Origin: Micavibrio sp.
GTDB lineage: Bacteria > Pseudomonadota > Alphaproteobacteria > Micavibrionales > UBA2020
Direction of reading: 5' to 3'
DNA length: 64,000 nt
NCBI GenBank assembly: GCA_028283745.1
Contig: JAPWJZ010000008.1
Coordinates: forward strand, 651,762 to 715,761
Position 1 is the first letter of the stretch. Each line of letters starts with the position of its first letter. Both the position numbers and the translations under genes were made by a program. The notes under the pieces were generated by a model. The model saw only the letters and a list, made by a program, of their open reading frames with translations, made no database searches and was not told the origin of the DNA. Of this stretch, positions 9,411-17,359 are shown piece after piece.

Positions 9411-9590
9411 ATCTTCTGGTACAACCTCGGGGCTTGGCGCGGTGTTTTATATGGACGGCTTTTCGCAGCATTTTAAAATCTGCGTGCAGTTTACCATAAG
9501 AAATAAGATAAACTCAACTGTTCTCTTTTGATAGCCAATTTATCTTTTAATAACAATATCTTATTAACAAAATTCGGTGCGCGAAAGCGG

Positions 9591-9619
9591 TTGACTTGAG
9601 GGGCGCAGGGCTATATTTT
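9591..9619 (+). promoter_or_regulatory. Candidate promoter for ybaB
   Basis: TTGACT (9591-9596) and TATTTT (9614-9619) are spaced by 17 bases and lie 60 bases before the ybaB start. Another reading, TATATT at 9612-9617, would leave a spacer of 15. Confidence 0.5.
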
Positions 9620-9678
9620 CTGGAATATCCAGACAACCTCGTTTTAGACCCGCCAAGACGGCAGGAAGGCTTAATCCC

Positions 9679-10002
9679 GTGACCAATATCGTGCAGATGA
9701 TGCAGAAGGCCAAGAAGTTCAAGCAGGAAATGCAGGACCTGCAGGAACGCGTGCAGCGCATGGATGTAGACGGCGCAGCCGGCAACGGCCTTGTTACCTG
9801 CCGCATGAACGGCCGTCACGAACTGAAAAGCCTGAAGGTCGACCCCAGCCTTATCAAGCCCGACGATGCGGAGATGATGGAAGACCTTATCGTGGCCGCC
9901 ATCAACGATGCGCGCGCGAAGGCGGAAAAATTTATGTCCGAGCAGACACAAAAGCTTATGAGCGACATGGGCCTGCCCCCCAACATGGAACTGCCCTTCT
10001 AA
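9679..10002 (+). CDS. ybaB: Nucleoid-associated protein YbaB/EbfC
   Basis: The 107-residue product matches the YbaB family in length and pattern: an amphipathic N-terminal helix (M-M-Q-K-A-K-K-F-K-Q-E-M), a central G-L-V-T-C-R-M-N-G strand and a C-terminal helix. YbaB forms tweezer-like dimers that bind DNA. The start is a GTG with an AGGAAGG site. In many bacteria the order is dnaX-ybaB-recR. Here ybaB follows dnaX after one inverted ankyrin gene, and recR is replaced by an unrelated gene. Confidence 0.93.
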   Translation: MTNIVQMMQKAKKFKQEMQDLQERVQRMDVDGAAGNGLVTCRMNGRHELKSLKVDPSLIKPDDAEMMEDLIVAAINDARAKAEKFMSEQTQKLMSDMGLPPNMELPF

Positions 10003-10033
10003 ATTTTCAGCGCTTTTTTTCAGGAGCATTTTT

Positions 10034-10648
10034 ATGGCCTTTGAATATTCCACTTCCGGCATGCCCGCCAACGACCGCTGGCAGATCGCGACCGAAATTT
10101 GCAACCAGTGGCTGAACCAGAATATGTCGATGTTCGGACCGGAGCGCATCGCGAGCTTCATGCATAACCAGCCCGTCGCCGCCGCCCGCCGCATTCTTGA
10201 TAATTGCGCGGATGCTTCGGAAGAGTCCGTGACGCTGGCGCTGCTGGGCCCCGCGAAATCGACATTGATTGCCAACCCCGAAACCGAGCGCACGGCGCGC
10301 GGCATTTTCGGCGACCGGGCCATTGATATGCTGCACGCGATGATCGAGCCGTCGAAGGCGGATGCCGAGATGCTGCGCGACATCAACCGCATTTTCGTCG
10401 TCGAAGGCGTTTCCACCATGAACGACCAGATGGTGGGCCGCGCCAAAATCGACCGCTTCCACGAAACACGCTGGCAGATTTTGAACCAGCTGGAGCGTGA
10501 CTTCGCCACCATCAAGGGCCAAGATCCGGCGCTGGACGTGATTTTTGAAGATGCCGCGAAAAAATCGCACGAGGCGCTGACCGCTCTCGATAAAGCCGCG
10601 CGGGCCGACGGAAAAAAGGGCTTTAAGCCCCCCGTGAACCCGCATTAA
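10034..10648 (+). CDS. Hypothetical all-helical protein, possible degenerate HD fold
   Basis: The 204-residue product is predicted all-helical and soluble. The order of motifs (A-L-L-G-P-A-K-S-T-L-I-A-N-P, then F-G-D-R-A-I-D-M-L) faintly recalls HD domains of the RelA/SpoT type, but no H-D pair is present, so no hydrolase activity is claimed. A C-terminal basic Pro-containing tail follows. The gene sits 32 bases after ybaB, where recR would often be, and 18 bases before xthA, so all three may share a transcript. It does not resemble RecR, since zinc-finger and Toprim motifs are absent. Confidence 0.7.
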   Translation: MAFEYSTSGMPANDRWQIATEICNQWLNQNMSMFGPERIASFMHNQPVAAARRILDNCADASEESVTLALLGPAKSTLIANPETERTARGIFGDRAIDMLHAMIEPSKADAEMLRDINRIFVVEGVSTMNDQMVGRAKIDRFHETRWQILNQLERDFATIKGQDPALDVIFEDAAKKSHEALTALDKAARADGKKGFKPPVNPH

Positions 10649-10665
10649 AGGGAAGGTTTGCCTCT

Positions 10666-11472
10666 ATGCGTCTCGTCACCTGGAACATCAACTCCGTCCG
10701 CCTGCGTATCGACCTTCTCATGAAGGTTGTGGAACGGCTGAACCCGGATGTTTTGTGCCTGCAGGAAACCAAGACGCCGGATGAGTTTTTCCCCGTCGAC
10801 GCGATTGTGTCAAAAGGGTTTGCGCACCACCACTTCAGCGGCATGAAAGGTTATAACGGCGTTGCCATTTTCTCCCGCCTGCCGCTGGAAGACGGGCAGG
10901 TGCACAAGCGCGTTGGTAAAAATGACTGCCGGCATATCTCCGCCAAAGTAAAACGCAAGGGCGGCGCTTTCGAGCTGCATAACATTTACATTCCCGCCGG
11001 TGGCTATGAACCCGACCCCGTCACAAATGATAAATTCCAGCACAAGCTCGACTTCGTCGACGAGCTGGCAAAGTGGTTCCCCAAGGAACGCTCCGCCAAA
11101 GATGCGATGATTGCGGTGGGTGACTTCAACATTGCCCCGCTGGAAAATGATGTATGGGACCATAAAAAAATGGTCGGCGTCGTATCGCATACGCCCGTTG
11201 AAATTGAAAAATTTGCCAAGTTCCAGAAATCTGTCGACTTCTATGATGCCGTGCGCCATTTCGTGCCGGACGATAAAAAACTGTTTTCATGGTGGAGCTA
11301 CCGCGCCGCCGACTGGGACACCGCCGACAAAGGCCGCCGCCTTGACCATATCTGGGTCACGCAAAAACTCAAAAGCGCCCTTAAAAGCCACGAAGTTTTG
11401 CGTGATGTGCGCGGCTGGGAACGCCCGTCGGACCACGTGCCTGTCGTCCTCGACCTGAAGGATGCTGCCTGA
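10666..11472 (+). CDS. xthA: Exodeoxyribonuclease III
   Basis: The 268-residue product is a Mg-dependent AP endonuclease and 3'-5' exonuclease of the EEP family that acts in base-excision repair. Visible active-site parts are W-N-I-N-S near the start, L-Q-E-T-K (metal-binding Glu), G-D-F-N-I-A-P (Asp/Asn) and the terminal P-S-D-H-V-P-V with the catalytic Asp-His pair. Length is normal for the family. Its stop overlaps the start of the ankyrin gene downstream by one base (TGATG), which indicates coupled translation. Confidence 0.95.
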   Translation: MRLVTWNINSVRLRIDLLMKVVERLNPDVLCLQETKTPDEFFPVDAIVSKGFAHHHFSGMKGYNGVAIFSRLPLEDGQVHKRVGKNDCRHISAKVKRKGGAFELHNIYIPAGGYEPDPVTNDKFQHKLDFVDELAKWFPKERSAKDAMIAVGDFNIAPLENDVWDHKKMVGVVSHTPVEIEKFAKFQKSVDFYDAVRHFVPDDKKLFSWWSYRAADWDTADKGRRLDHIWVTQKLKSALKSHEVLRDVRGWERPSDHVPVVLDLKDAA

Positions 11473-12506
11473 TGGGGTTCGAACTGGATATGGATGATTA
11501 CTGGGACGGCAACCGCCAGCCCGCACAATCGCCTAAAACAACGGTCACGACCGAATTGCCGGATTTTGCCGCGCGCGGCGACCTTGATGCCGTCAAAGCC
11601 GCCGTCAGCCTTGGCGCGGATGTAACGCATGACCGCAGCCGCGCCCTGCGCCGCGCCGCCGCCGAAGGCCATGCGGATATTTGCGAGTTTTTAATCGGCA
11701 AGGGCGCAGATGTTCACGCCCTTGGCGATGAAGCCCTGCGCTTTGCGGTCACGAATAACCGTGATCTTGCCGTCATCCGGCTGCTGCGCCTTGGTGCCGG
11801 CGCCGATGCCATGGAAGGCGAAGCGCTTATCAAGGCTGCAACCTCCGGCAATGCCAATATCGTTCAGGCGTTGCTGGCGGCGGGCGCAGACCCCAACGGC
11901 AGCGATGCGCAGGCCCTGCGCAAAGCGTCTTTCAACGGGCATGACCTTGTAGTGCGCCACCTGCTGCGCGCGGGCGCAGATGCTTTTGCCATGGGTGGCC
12001 ATGCCTTGAGCCTTGCCGACCAGGACAAGCACGAACTGGTCGTCCAGCTGCTGGCTGAAGCCATGCACGAACAACGCGCCGCTTTTTTTGAGGCGCTAAA
12101 GAATGCGCCGGACGTAAAAACCTTCCTCCGCACGCCCTACGCAGGCGACATGGCCTCCGGCGGGGAATGCGGTTTGATGCGCGCTGCCAAAATGAACTGC
12201 CTGCAAAAGGTGGTGGAGCGCATGAAGGAGACGGGCGACCGTTTAACCTATGACGACCTGCACGGCTTCAAGGACCGCAGTGGCCGCAGCCTTGCGACCG
12301 TTGCGGCTGACCATTATCATTTGAAGGACCTGTTCGATGTCACGCTCTGGCGCGGAGACATTGACGGCTTGAAATCCGCGTGGGACAAAATCGCGAAACC
12401 CGTGCAGGCCAACAGCGGCATCACCGCCGACGACTTCGCCACCATGGTTGCCGAACACCACCAGCGAACCCTGAAAGACAAAGCCGGCAAGTTCAAGCTG
12501 AAGTAA
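11472..12506 (+). CDS. Ankyrin-repeat protein coupled to xthA
   Basis: The 344-residue product has about six degenerate ankyrin repeats between residues 25 and 200, each with the A-A-x-x-G-x-x-x-I and L-L-x-x-G-A-D pattern. A non-repeat helical C-terminal domain of about 140 residues follows. No signal peptide is present. The start codon overlaps the xthA stop, so the gene is translated with the repair nuclease. The C-terminal domain was not recognised and might be the effector or partner-binding part. Confidence 0.85.
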   Translation: MGFELDMDDYWDGNRQPAQSPKTTVTTELPDFAARGDLDAVKAAVSLGADVTHDRSRALRRAAAEGHADICEFLIGKGADVHALGDEALRFAVTNNRDLAVIRLLRLGAGADAMEGEALIKAATSGNANIVQALLAAGADPNGSDAQALRKASFNGHDLVVRHLLRAGADAFAMGGHALSLADQDKHELVVQLLAEAMHEQRAAFFEALKNAPDVKTFLRTPYAGDMASGGECGLMRAAKMNCLQKVVERMKETGDRLTYDDLHGFKDRSGRSLATVAADHYHLKDLFDVTLWRGDIDGLKSAWDKIAKPVQANSGITADDFATMVAEHHQRTLKDKAGKFKLK

Positions 12507-12530
12507 GGCTACATTGACGTCATCGAGGGT

Positions 12531-13457
12531 TCAGTCAAAAACGCTCTCGACGATCCTGTCTTGCCACTGCTGGTAGGTTTCGCTGCTGCCTTGCACTTTC
12601 CACTCATAGCGACCGTTTGAAGCTCTGCCGAGGACAATGGCAGCCGCCCCGCTGGGGCTCGTGAAGTAAATATCTTCTCGCACAATCCCCTTATTGTGCG
12701 CTTCATCGGTAACAATTTTACCTTCGGTGACGAGCTGTTGGTGAATTTTGCTGTAAGAGTGATCGCCGGTGCCAATCCATTTCGGCTGCGTTTCGGAGCC
12801 TGCCAGCAAAATAAAGTCGCCGTCTACTTCGCGCGCGTGCGCTGTAAGGTCATGCTTCTTTGCATGAATTTCAAAAATAGGACTTTCTGTTGCCACATCG
12901 TCCTTTGTTGACGCGGGGTTGCCTGCAAGTTTTACCGTTACCTGCGGCTTGTCGCGCAAAATATCCAATCCAAGAACCGGGAAAACAAGCCTGATTTGCT
13001 GGATAAAATATTCCATGTCTGAAATGTCAGACTCCGGCAACCGGTCGATAGTGGGGGATGTGCTGTTATGCAGCTTCGCGATTTCTGCGTCTTCCGCTAT
13101 CGAGATAAGGCGGCTCTCAATGTAGCGCGCATGCGCTTTTGTCAAATTTTGGTCGGTGCTTGTAATGAAGTAGCCACGCTCCCAGAAATCTATTTCTTTA
13201 TTGTGCTGTGCAATGCGGCGCGCCATGTTGTCTGTTTCGCCGATGTAAACCAGGGGCTTGCCGCTGTCTTGATCAATGCCGGATAAAATATAAACACCTG
13301 TGCGCTGCATCTCGGGACGCTGCACCAGTTCCGCAATTTTAGCGCGTGGCCCTGAAAGTACATGGCCTGTCCAGTTCGGAACCTCAAGGGTGATGAGGCC
13401 CTGTGGCGAGCCATCTACCAGAAATAGACGAATTGATTTTCCGAGTATGTTTTTCAT
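12531..13457 (-). CDS. GIY-YIG nuclease-family protein with C-terminal DUF4357
   Basis: The 308-residue product has a GIY-YIG-like domain around residues 50-110 (G-V-Y-I-L followed by V-Y-I-G-E-T, then R-R-I-A-Q-H). A C-terminal DUF4357 segment, S-P-S-G-A-A-A-I-V-L-G-R-A-S-N-G, ends near an E-W-K strand. This architecture is known from GIY-YIG proteins often found near restriction or repair genes, but no methylase or restriction partner is adjacent here. The base composition looks less GC-rich than its neighbours, which hints at transfer. DNA cleavage or binding is inferred, not shown. Confidence 0.85.
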   Translation of the reverse strand: MKNILGKSIRLFLVDGSPQGLITLEVPNWTGHVLSGPRAKIAELVQRPEMQRTGVYILSGIDQDSGKPLVYIGETDNMARRIAQHNKEIDFWERGYFITSTDQNLTKAHARYIESRLISIAEDAEIAKLHNSTSPTIDRLPESDISDMEYFIQQIRLVFPVLGLDILRDKPQVTVKLAGNPASTKDDVATESPIFEIHAKKHDLTAHAREVDGDFILLAGSETQPKWIGTGDHSYSKIHQQLVTEGKIVTDEAHNKGIVREDIYFTSPSGAAAIVLGRASNGRYEWKVQGSSETYQQWQDRIVESVFD

Positions 13458-13482
13458 CTGAAACTCTTACAGGTTAGACCGA

Positions 13483-14337
13483 TTACCGGCACCACGACTG
13501 CTTCGTGCCGCCGTCGTAGGGTTTGGCGAGGTTTTTGGCGGTGAGGTTGCCTGCGACGCTGGTGCCATCTAATGTTTTGGCATCGCCCAGCACGCGGCCG
13601 CCGTATTTTTCGTACTGCACGTTATACAACAGCACATCTTTGTCGTTAATCAGGTCGCGGGTGGCGGCGCTGGCTTTTTCGGCAAGGGCCGCTTCGGACT
13701 CGCACTTTGCGCGGCCTTTTTTCTCGGGCGTGTCGATGCCATTGACGCGAATGTCGGTCAGCACATAAGTGCCCTTCCAGATTTCGGCCATGACCTGAAA
13801 CGTATCGCCATCCACCGTTTTTACCACGTGCGCGCGCACGGGGCCGGGCACCACATCGCTGCGGGGGCGAATATTCGGGATATCCATGCTGATGGCGGCG
13901 GGCGTATTGCTGGCGCCGGTTTCATCAAGCCCATGCAGGTAAACCGTTTGGCCGCGGGCGACGTTCCGCAAGGGTGTGCCAGCAGCATCGGTGATATTGG
14001 CATTGTAATGGCAAAGGTGCTGCGCGCCGGCAGCCTCTTTGGCGCAAACGCTGGCGATGGTGAACTGGCCGACCCAGGTATGGGCGCGGACGGCAATCAC
14101 GTCGCCGTCTGTCTTCAGCACCAGCGCTTCAACGCCGGCATCGTTGCTGGCGGCTACGCGGATGGTATGCCCGCTTTTGCCGGCATCTGCCTTGCCATGC
14201 ACTTTCGATGTTGTTTCGATCTGAGCGGGTGTATCGCCGCTGTTGTGAATAAGCGTGCCGACACCGATAATGCCGCCGGCGGTAATGCCGGCGGATAGTG
14301 CAAAGACGGTGGACAATTTGCGGATGGAAATATCCAT
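13483..14337 (-). CDS. Tandem SNase-like (thermonuclease family) protein, first copy degenerate
   Basis: The chosen start is the ATG at 14337, which has an AGAGGT site and gives 284 residues with an N-terminal hydrophobic segment (about 8-30) that exports or anchors the protein. The C-terminal domain (about 171-280) is a staphylococcal-nuclease fold with T-V-D-G-D-T, the R-V-N-G-I-D-T-P-E strand and Y-G-G-R-V-L-G, so the key Asp, Arg and Glu are present. Residues 72-140 repeat the same layout (L-K-T-D-G-D, then H-T-W-V-G) but lack R-x-x-G-I-D-x-P-E, which makes this copy a likely inactive duplicate. Confidence 0.8.
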   Translation of the reverse strand: MDISIRKLSTVFALSAGITAGGIIGVGTLIHNSGDTPAQIETTSKVHGKADAGKSGHTIRVAASNDAGVEALVLKTDGDVIAVRAHTWVGQFTIASVCAKEAAGAQHLCHYNANITDAAGTPLRNVARGQTVYLHGLDETGASNTPAAISMDIPNIRPRSDVVPGPVRAHVVKTVDGDTFQVMAEIWKGTYVLTDIRVNGIDTPEKKGRAKCESEAALAEKASAATRDLINDKDVLLYNVQYEKYGGRVLGDAKTLDGTSVAGNLTAKNLAKPYDGGTKQSWCR

Positions 14338-14509
14338 GTAAAACCTCTTTAAAACAGAGGCCATTTTATAGAACGTCCTTATAATTATGTCAATATTGTC
14401 GAAGCAGGCGTTGAATTTATTGCCGTTTATCTGCGCTGCCTGCTTCATAAGGCATACGATAGCAATACAACTAAAAATTGTAAATGTAATTATTCGCGTT
14501 TAAGTTGTA

Positions 14510-15457
14510 TTACGTTTTCGCGCGGGGGTGGGCGTTCATGTATATCGCCATCAGCTGCGCGTTGTCGAAATCGGTGTAGCGCTGTGTTGTGCTGACGGAG
14601 GCATGGCCGAGAAGTTCTTGAATGGTACGCAGGTCACCGCCGCCCACCAGAATATGCGTGGCGAAGCTGTGGCGCAGGGCGTGGGGTGTTAGGCTTTCCG
14701 GCAGGCCAAAGGCCTTACGCAGCAGGCGCAGCTGCCGCTGCGCCACGCCCTGGTTCAACCGCCCCCCGCGGGAGCCGATGAACAGCGGACTGTCTTTTTC
14801 AAACGCCGACGGCGCAACGGCAATATATTGATCCATCATTTTCTGTACGATGGGCAGCACGGGCACAATGCGCTCCTTGCGGCCTTTACCCAGCACGCGC
14901 ACATCGCCACGCTGCGGGCGGTTGCCGTAGTTGAGCTGCAGGGCTTCATCAATGCGCAGGCCGCAGCCGTACAATAGCGTGAACAGCGCCTTGTCGCGCG
15001 CGCCAATCCATTCTTCGGCCGGCAGCTCATCCGCATGTTCCAGCACTTCGCGAGCCTGCTTCGGCGGCAGTGCGCGGGGCAGGCGGCGCGGCTGCTTCGG
15101 CGTGCGGATGCTGGCAATGGCGGCGTTGTGCAGGTGGCCGTTTTTATCCAGCCACTTTAAAAAATTGCGTAAGGATGACAGCGAGCGCGCACGTGTGGCA
15201 GCGCCGGAGCCTTCCATCGTTTTCTTCGACAGCCAGCTGCGAAAATCGCGGATGGATGTTTCGCCAAGGTCCGCCATGGATGGCGGGCGGCCCATATGGT
15301 TGGCGAGGAAGTTAAAGAAATATTCAAGATCGGCCGTATAGGCGCGCAGCGTGTGGCGGGAAAAATGCTTTTCCAGCGTCAGGTACGTCACCCACTCGGC
15401 GTATTTCGCGCCAAGGTCGGGTGCGGTAACGGCGGCTTTTGCAATGTCGTTATCCAC
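14510..15457 (-). CDS. xerC: Tyrosine recombinase XerC
   Basis: The 315-residue product has a SAM-like core-binding N-terminal domain and a catalytic domain with all the expected residues: R168 in G-L-R-I-D-E, K191 in G-K-G-R-K, H259-x-x-R262 in H-A-L-R-H, H285 in L-L-G-H-A and nucleophile Y294 in T-Q-R-Y-T. With a XerD partner it would resolve chromosome dimers at dif. XerC rather than a phage integrase is favoured by the length, the neighbouring DUF484 gene two loci upstream and normal codon use. Confidence 0.92.
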   Translation of the reverse strand: MDNDIAKAAVTAPDLGAKYAEWVTYLTLEKHFSRHTLRAYTADLEYFFNFLANHMGRPPSMADLGETSIRDFRSWLSKKTMEGSGAATRARSLSSLRNFLKWLDKNGHLHNAAIASIRTPKQPRRLPRALPPKQAREVLEHADELPAEEWIGARDKALFTLLYGCGLRIDEALQLNYGNRPQRGDVRVLGKGRKERIVPVLPIVQKMMDQYIAVAPSAFEKDSPLFIGSRGGRLNQGVAQRQLRLLRKAFGLPESLTPHALRHSFATHILVGGGDLRTIQELLGHASVSTTQRYTDFDNAQLMAIYMNAHPRAKT

Positions 15458-15519
15458 GTTTCATCTCCCCGTCACCAGTATAGCGGGGGTTTGGAATCTT
15501 GTCATCTATGGCGGGGGGC

Positions 15520-15942
15520 TTAAAGCGCGATGCGGATGCGTGCGGCGATGGCGCGGTATTCGTCATCTGCCAGTTTCTTTTGCGCCCGCGCGGGCCACGG
15601 CGGGCCGCCGGCGTTGTGGTCGCCGTCGTGGCGGGGAATAAGATGCTCATGCACGTGCGGCACGGCGTTGCCAAGGTTGGCGTAGTTCATGCGCGTGGTG
15701 GCGGGAAAAGCCTTGAACAGTGCGGCGGCAAGGTGCGTGCGTTCCTCGATAAACGCGTGCAGCAGCTTTTGCGGCACCTTATGCACGTGGTCGTAATGTT
15801 TTTTCAGCAGCAGCAGCGCATAGCCCGGGTAATCCCGCTGCTCGAAATTCACCAGCGCGGTTGAATGCTCGAACTCAAAAATAAACGTGGGCTCATCGCG
15901 GTCGGTGGTCAGGCGGCAGAAGATGCAGCTGCTGCCGGGCAT
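15520..15942 (-). CDS. HIT-family nucleotide hydrolase
   Basis: The 140-residue product has the histidine triad H96-V-H98-E-H100 followed by L-I-P-R, and a C-I-F-C pair at residues 6-9 that could bind zinc. HIT proteins hydrolyse nucleotide-phosphate derivatives such as ApnA or AMP-lysine. It begins one base after the DUF484 stop and precedes xerC in the same minus-strand cluster. The exact substrate cannot be read from the sequence. Confidence 0.85.
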   Translation of the reverse strand: MPGSSCIFCRLTTDRDEPTFIFEFEHSTALVNFEQRDYPGYALLLLKKHYDHVHKVPQKLLHAFIEERTHLAAALFKAFPATTRMNYANLGNAVPHVHEHLIPRHDGDHNAGGPPWPARAQKKLADDEYRAIAARIRIAL

Positions 15943-15943
15943 A

Positions 15944-16645
15944 TTAAACCGTCACATCCAGCCAGATGCGGAAGCAGCGCTCCACCACCTGCGCCAAAAA
16001 GCCGATCTGGTCGATGGCCTGGTCGGGCTGGAAGGCTTCCGGGTTGCGGGAACCGAAGGCGATGATGCCGGCGGGCGTGTTCTGGCTGATTTCAAGGCGC
16101 AGCAGCGCGTGGCTTTTCACCAAACCGGCGCCGGGGCCAAAAATATCTTCATGGCCGTTGATGTTGCTTTGAAGCAGCGCATCGCCCGTGTTCAGCCATT
16201 GCTTCACGAAGCCCTGACGCGCAAAGCGGATGCCCGACTGGTTGATGAAGGGGACTTCCTTCGAGGTCGCTTCAATGACGACGTTGACGGTATCCACATC
16301 CAGCAGCACGGGGAAGTCCTGCGTGATGGTTTCAATGAATTCCTCGAACGTTTCCGCTTCAAGCACCACCAGCACCGCGGTCTGGATGCGGTTCTGGTTG
16401 TTCATGTTGGCGCGGAAAGTCTCGATAAGTTCTTTCTGGATGCGGTGGGCGGTGGATTTATCCGCTTTCAGCCGCTCCACCAAGGCCTGCTGGAAATCGA
16501 CAACGCCGCGGCCCTGCTTTTGCCCCGGCGCGCTCAAGGTATCGAGCAGCTCGGGGTGGTCATGGAAAAAGTCTTTCTTCGCCTTCAGGAAAGCGATGAC
16601 GTCTTCTTCGGTAATGTCCTGCACGGCGGCGGTTGTCATCTGCAT
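15944..16645 (-). CDS. DUF484 family protein (GAF-like)
   Basis: The 233-residue product has the typical DUF484 opening, V-I-A-F-L-K-A-K-K-D-F-F-H-D-H-P-E-L-L, then a coiled helix and a GAF-like C-terminal domain. This family often lies next to xerC, here separated only by the HIT gene, but its molecular role is unknown. Its ATG overlaps the transaldolase stop by one base (TGATG), and the HIT gene starts one base after its end. The run transaldolase, DUF484, HIT and perhaps xerC looks like one operon. Confidence 0.88.
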   Translation of the reverse strand: MQMTTAAVQDITEEDVIAFLKAKKDFFHDHPELLDTLSAPGQKQGRGVVDFQQALVERLKADKSTAHRIQKELIETFRANMNNQNRIQTAVLVVLEAETFEEFIETITQDFPVLLDVDTVNVVIEATSKEVPFINQSGIRFARQGFVKQWLNTGDALLQSNINGHEDIFGPGAGLVKSHALLRLEISQNTPAGIIAFGSRNPEAFQPDQAIDQIGFLAQVVERCFRIWLDVTV

Positions 16646-17313
16646 CAGGCAGCGTCGAGGATGGACAGGCCGGTTTTCTTCCAGTCCGCAACGAAGGTGG
16701 CAAGGCCTTTGTCGGTGAGCGGGTGGCTGTACAGCTGGCGAATGACTTTGGGCGGAATGGTCGCCACATGCGCGCCGACTTTCGCCGCCTCGATCAGGTG
16801 GATGGGATGGCGCACGGAGGCGACCAGCACCTCGGTTTTAATGGCGGGATAGGCTTTGTAGATCTGCACGATCTCGCGGATCAGCACCATGCCGTCCTGC
16901 CCGATGTCATCAAGGCGGCCGACGAAGGGGGAAATGAAGGTCGCGCCGGCTTTTGCCGCCAGCAGTGCCTGCGCAGCCGAGAAACAGAGCGTCACATTGA
17001 CCATCGTGCCGGCATCCGACAGGTGTTTGCAGACTTTAAGGCCGTCGGGCGTCAGCGGCACTTTTACCGCGACGTTTTTCGCGATTTTGGCAAGGCGCTG
17101 GCCTTCCTTCAGCATGGTTTCGAAATCTGTCGCGGCGACTTCCGCGGAAACGGGGCCTTCGACCACGTCGCAGATCGACTTGATGAGGTCGATAAAGTTT
17201 TTCTGGCCCGACTGTGCGACGAGCGAGGGATTGGTGGTGACACCATCCAGCAGACCGGTCGATGCCAGGTCTTTGATTTCATTGATGTCTGCGGTGTCTA
17301 CGAAGAATTTCAT
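16645..17313 (-). CDS. Transaldolase / fructose-6-phosphate aldolase family
   Basis: The 222-residue product is the short (subfamily 3B) transaldolase type. The opening M-K-F-F-V-D-T-A-D and the T-T-N-P-S motif are typical, and the Schiff-base lysine is K84 in V-K-V-P-L-T-P. It transfers a dihydroxyacetone unit between sugar phosphates in the pentose phosphate pathway, or acts as an aldolase; this family contains both activities and sequence alone does not separate them. It is the first gene of a minus-strand operon and is divergent from priA. Confidence 0.9.
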   Translation of the reverse strand: MKFFVDTADINEIKDLASTGLLDGVTTNPSLVAQSGQKNFIDLIKSICDVVEGPVSAEVAATDFETMLKEGQRLAKIAKNVAVKVPLTPDGLKVCKHLSDAGTMVNVTLCFSAAQALLAAKAGATFISPFVGRLDDIGQDGMVLIREIVQIYKAYPAIKTEVLVASVRHPIHLIEAAKVGAHVATIPPKVIRQLYSHPLTDKGLATFVADWKKTGLSILDAA

Positions 17314-17359
17314 GGCTAAATACCTTCCTTTTGAAGCTGCAGTATAGTACTCAAGGAAT

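Noticed and set aside
12531..14337. GIY-YIG and SNase-like genes as a restriction or defence island
   Set aside because: No methylase, specificity or partner genes are adjacent and the second protein appears exported.
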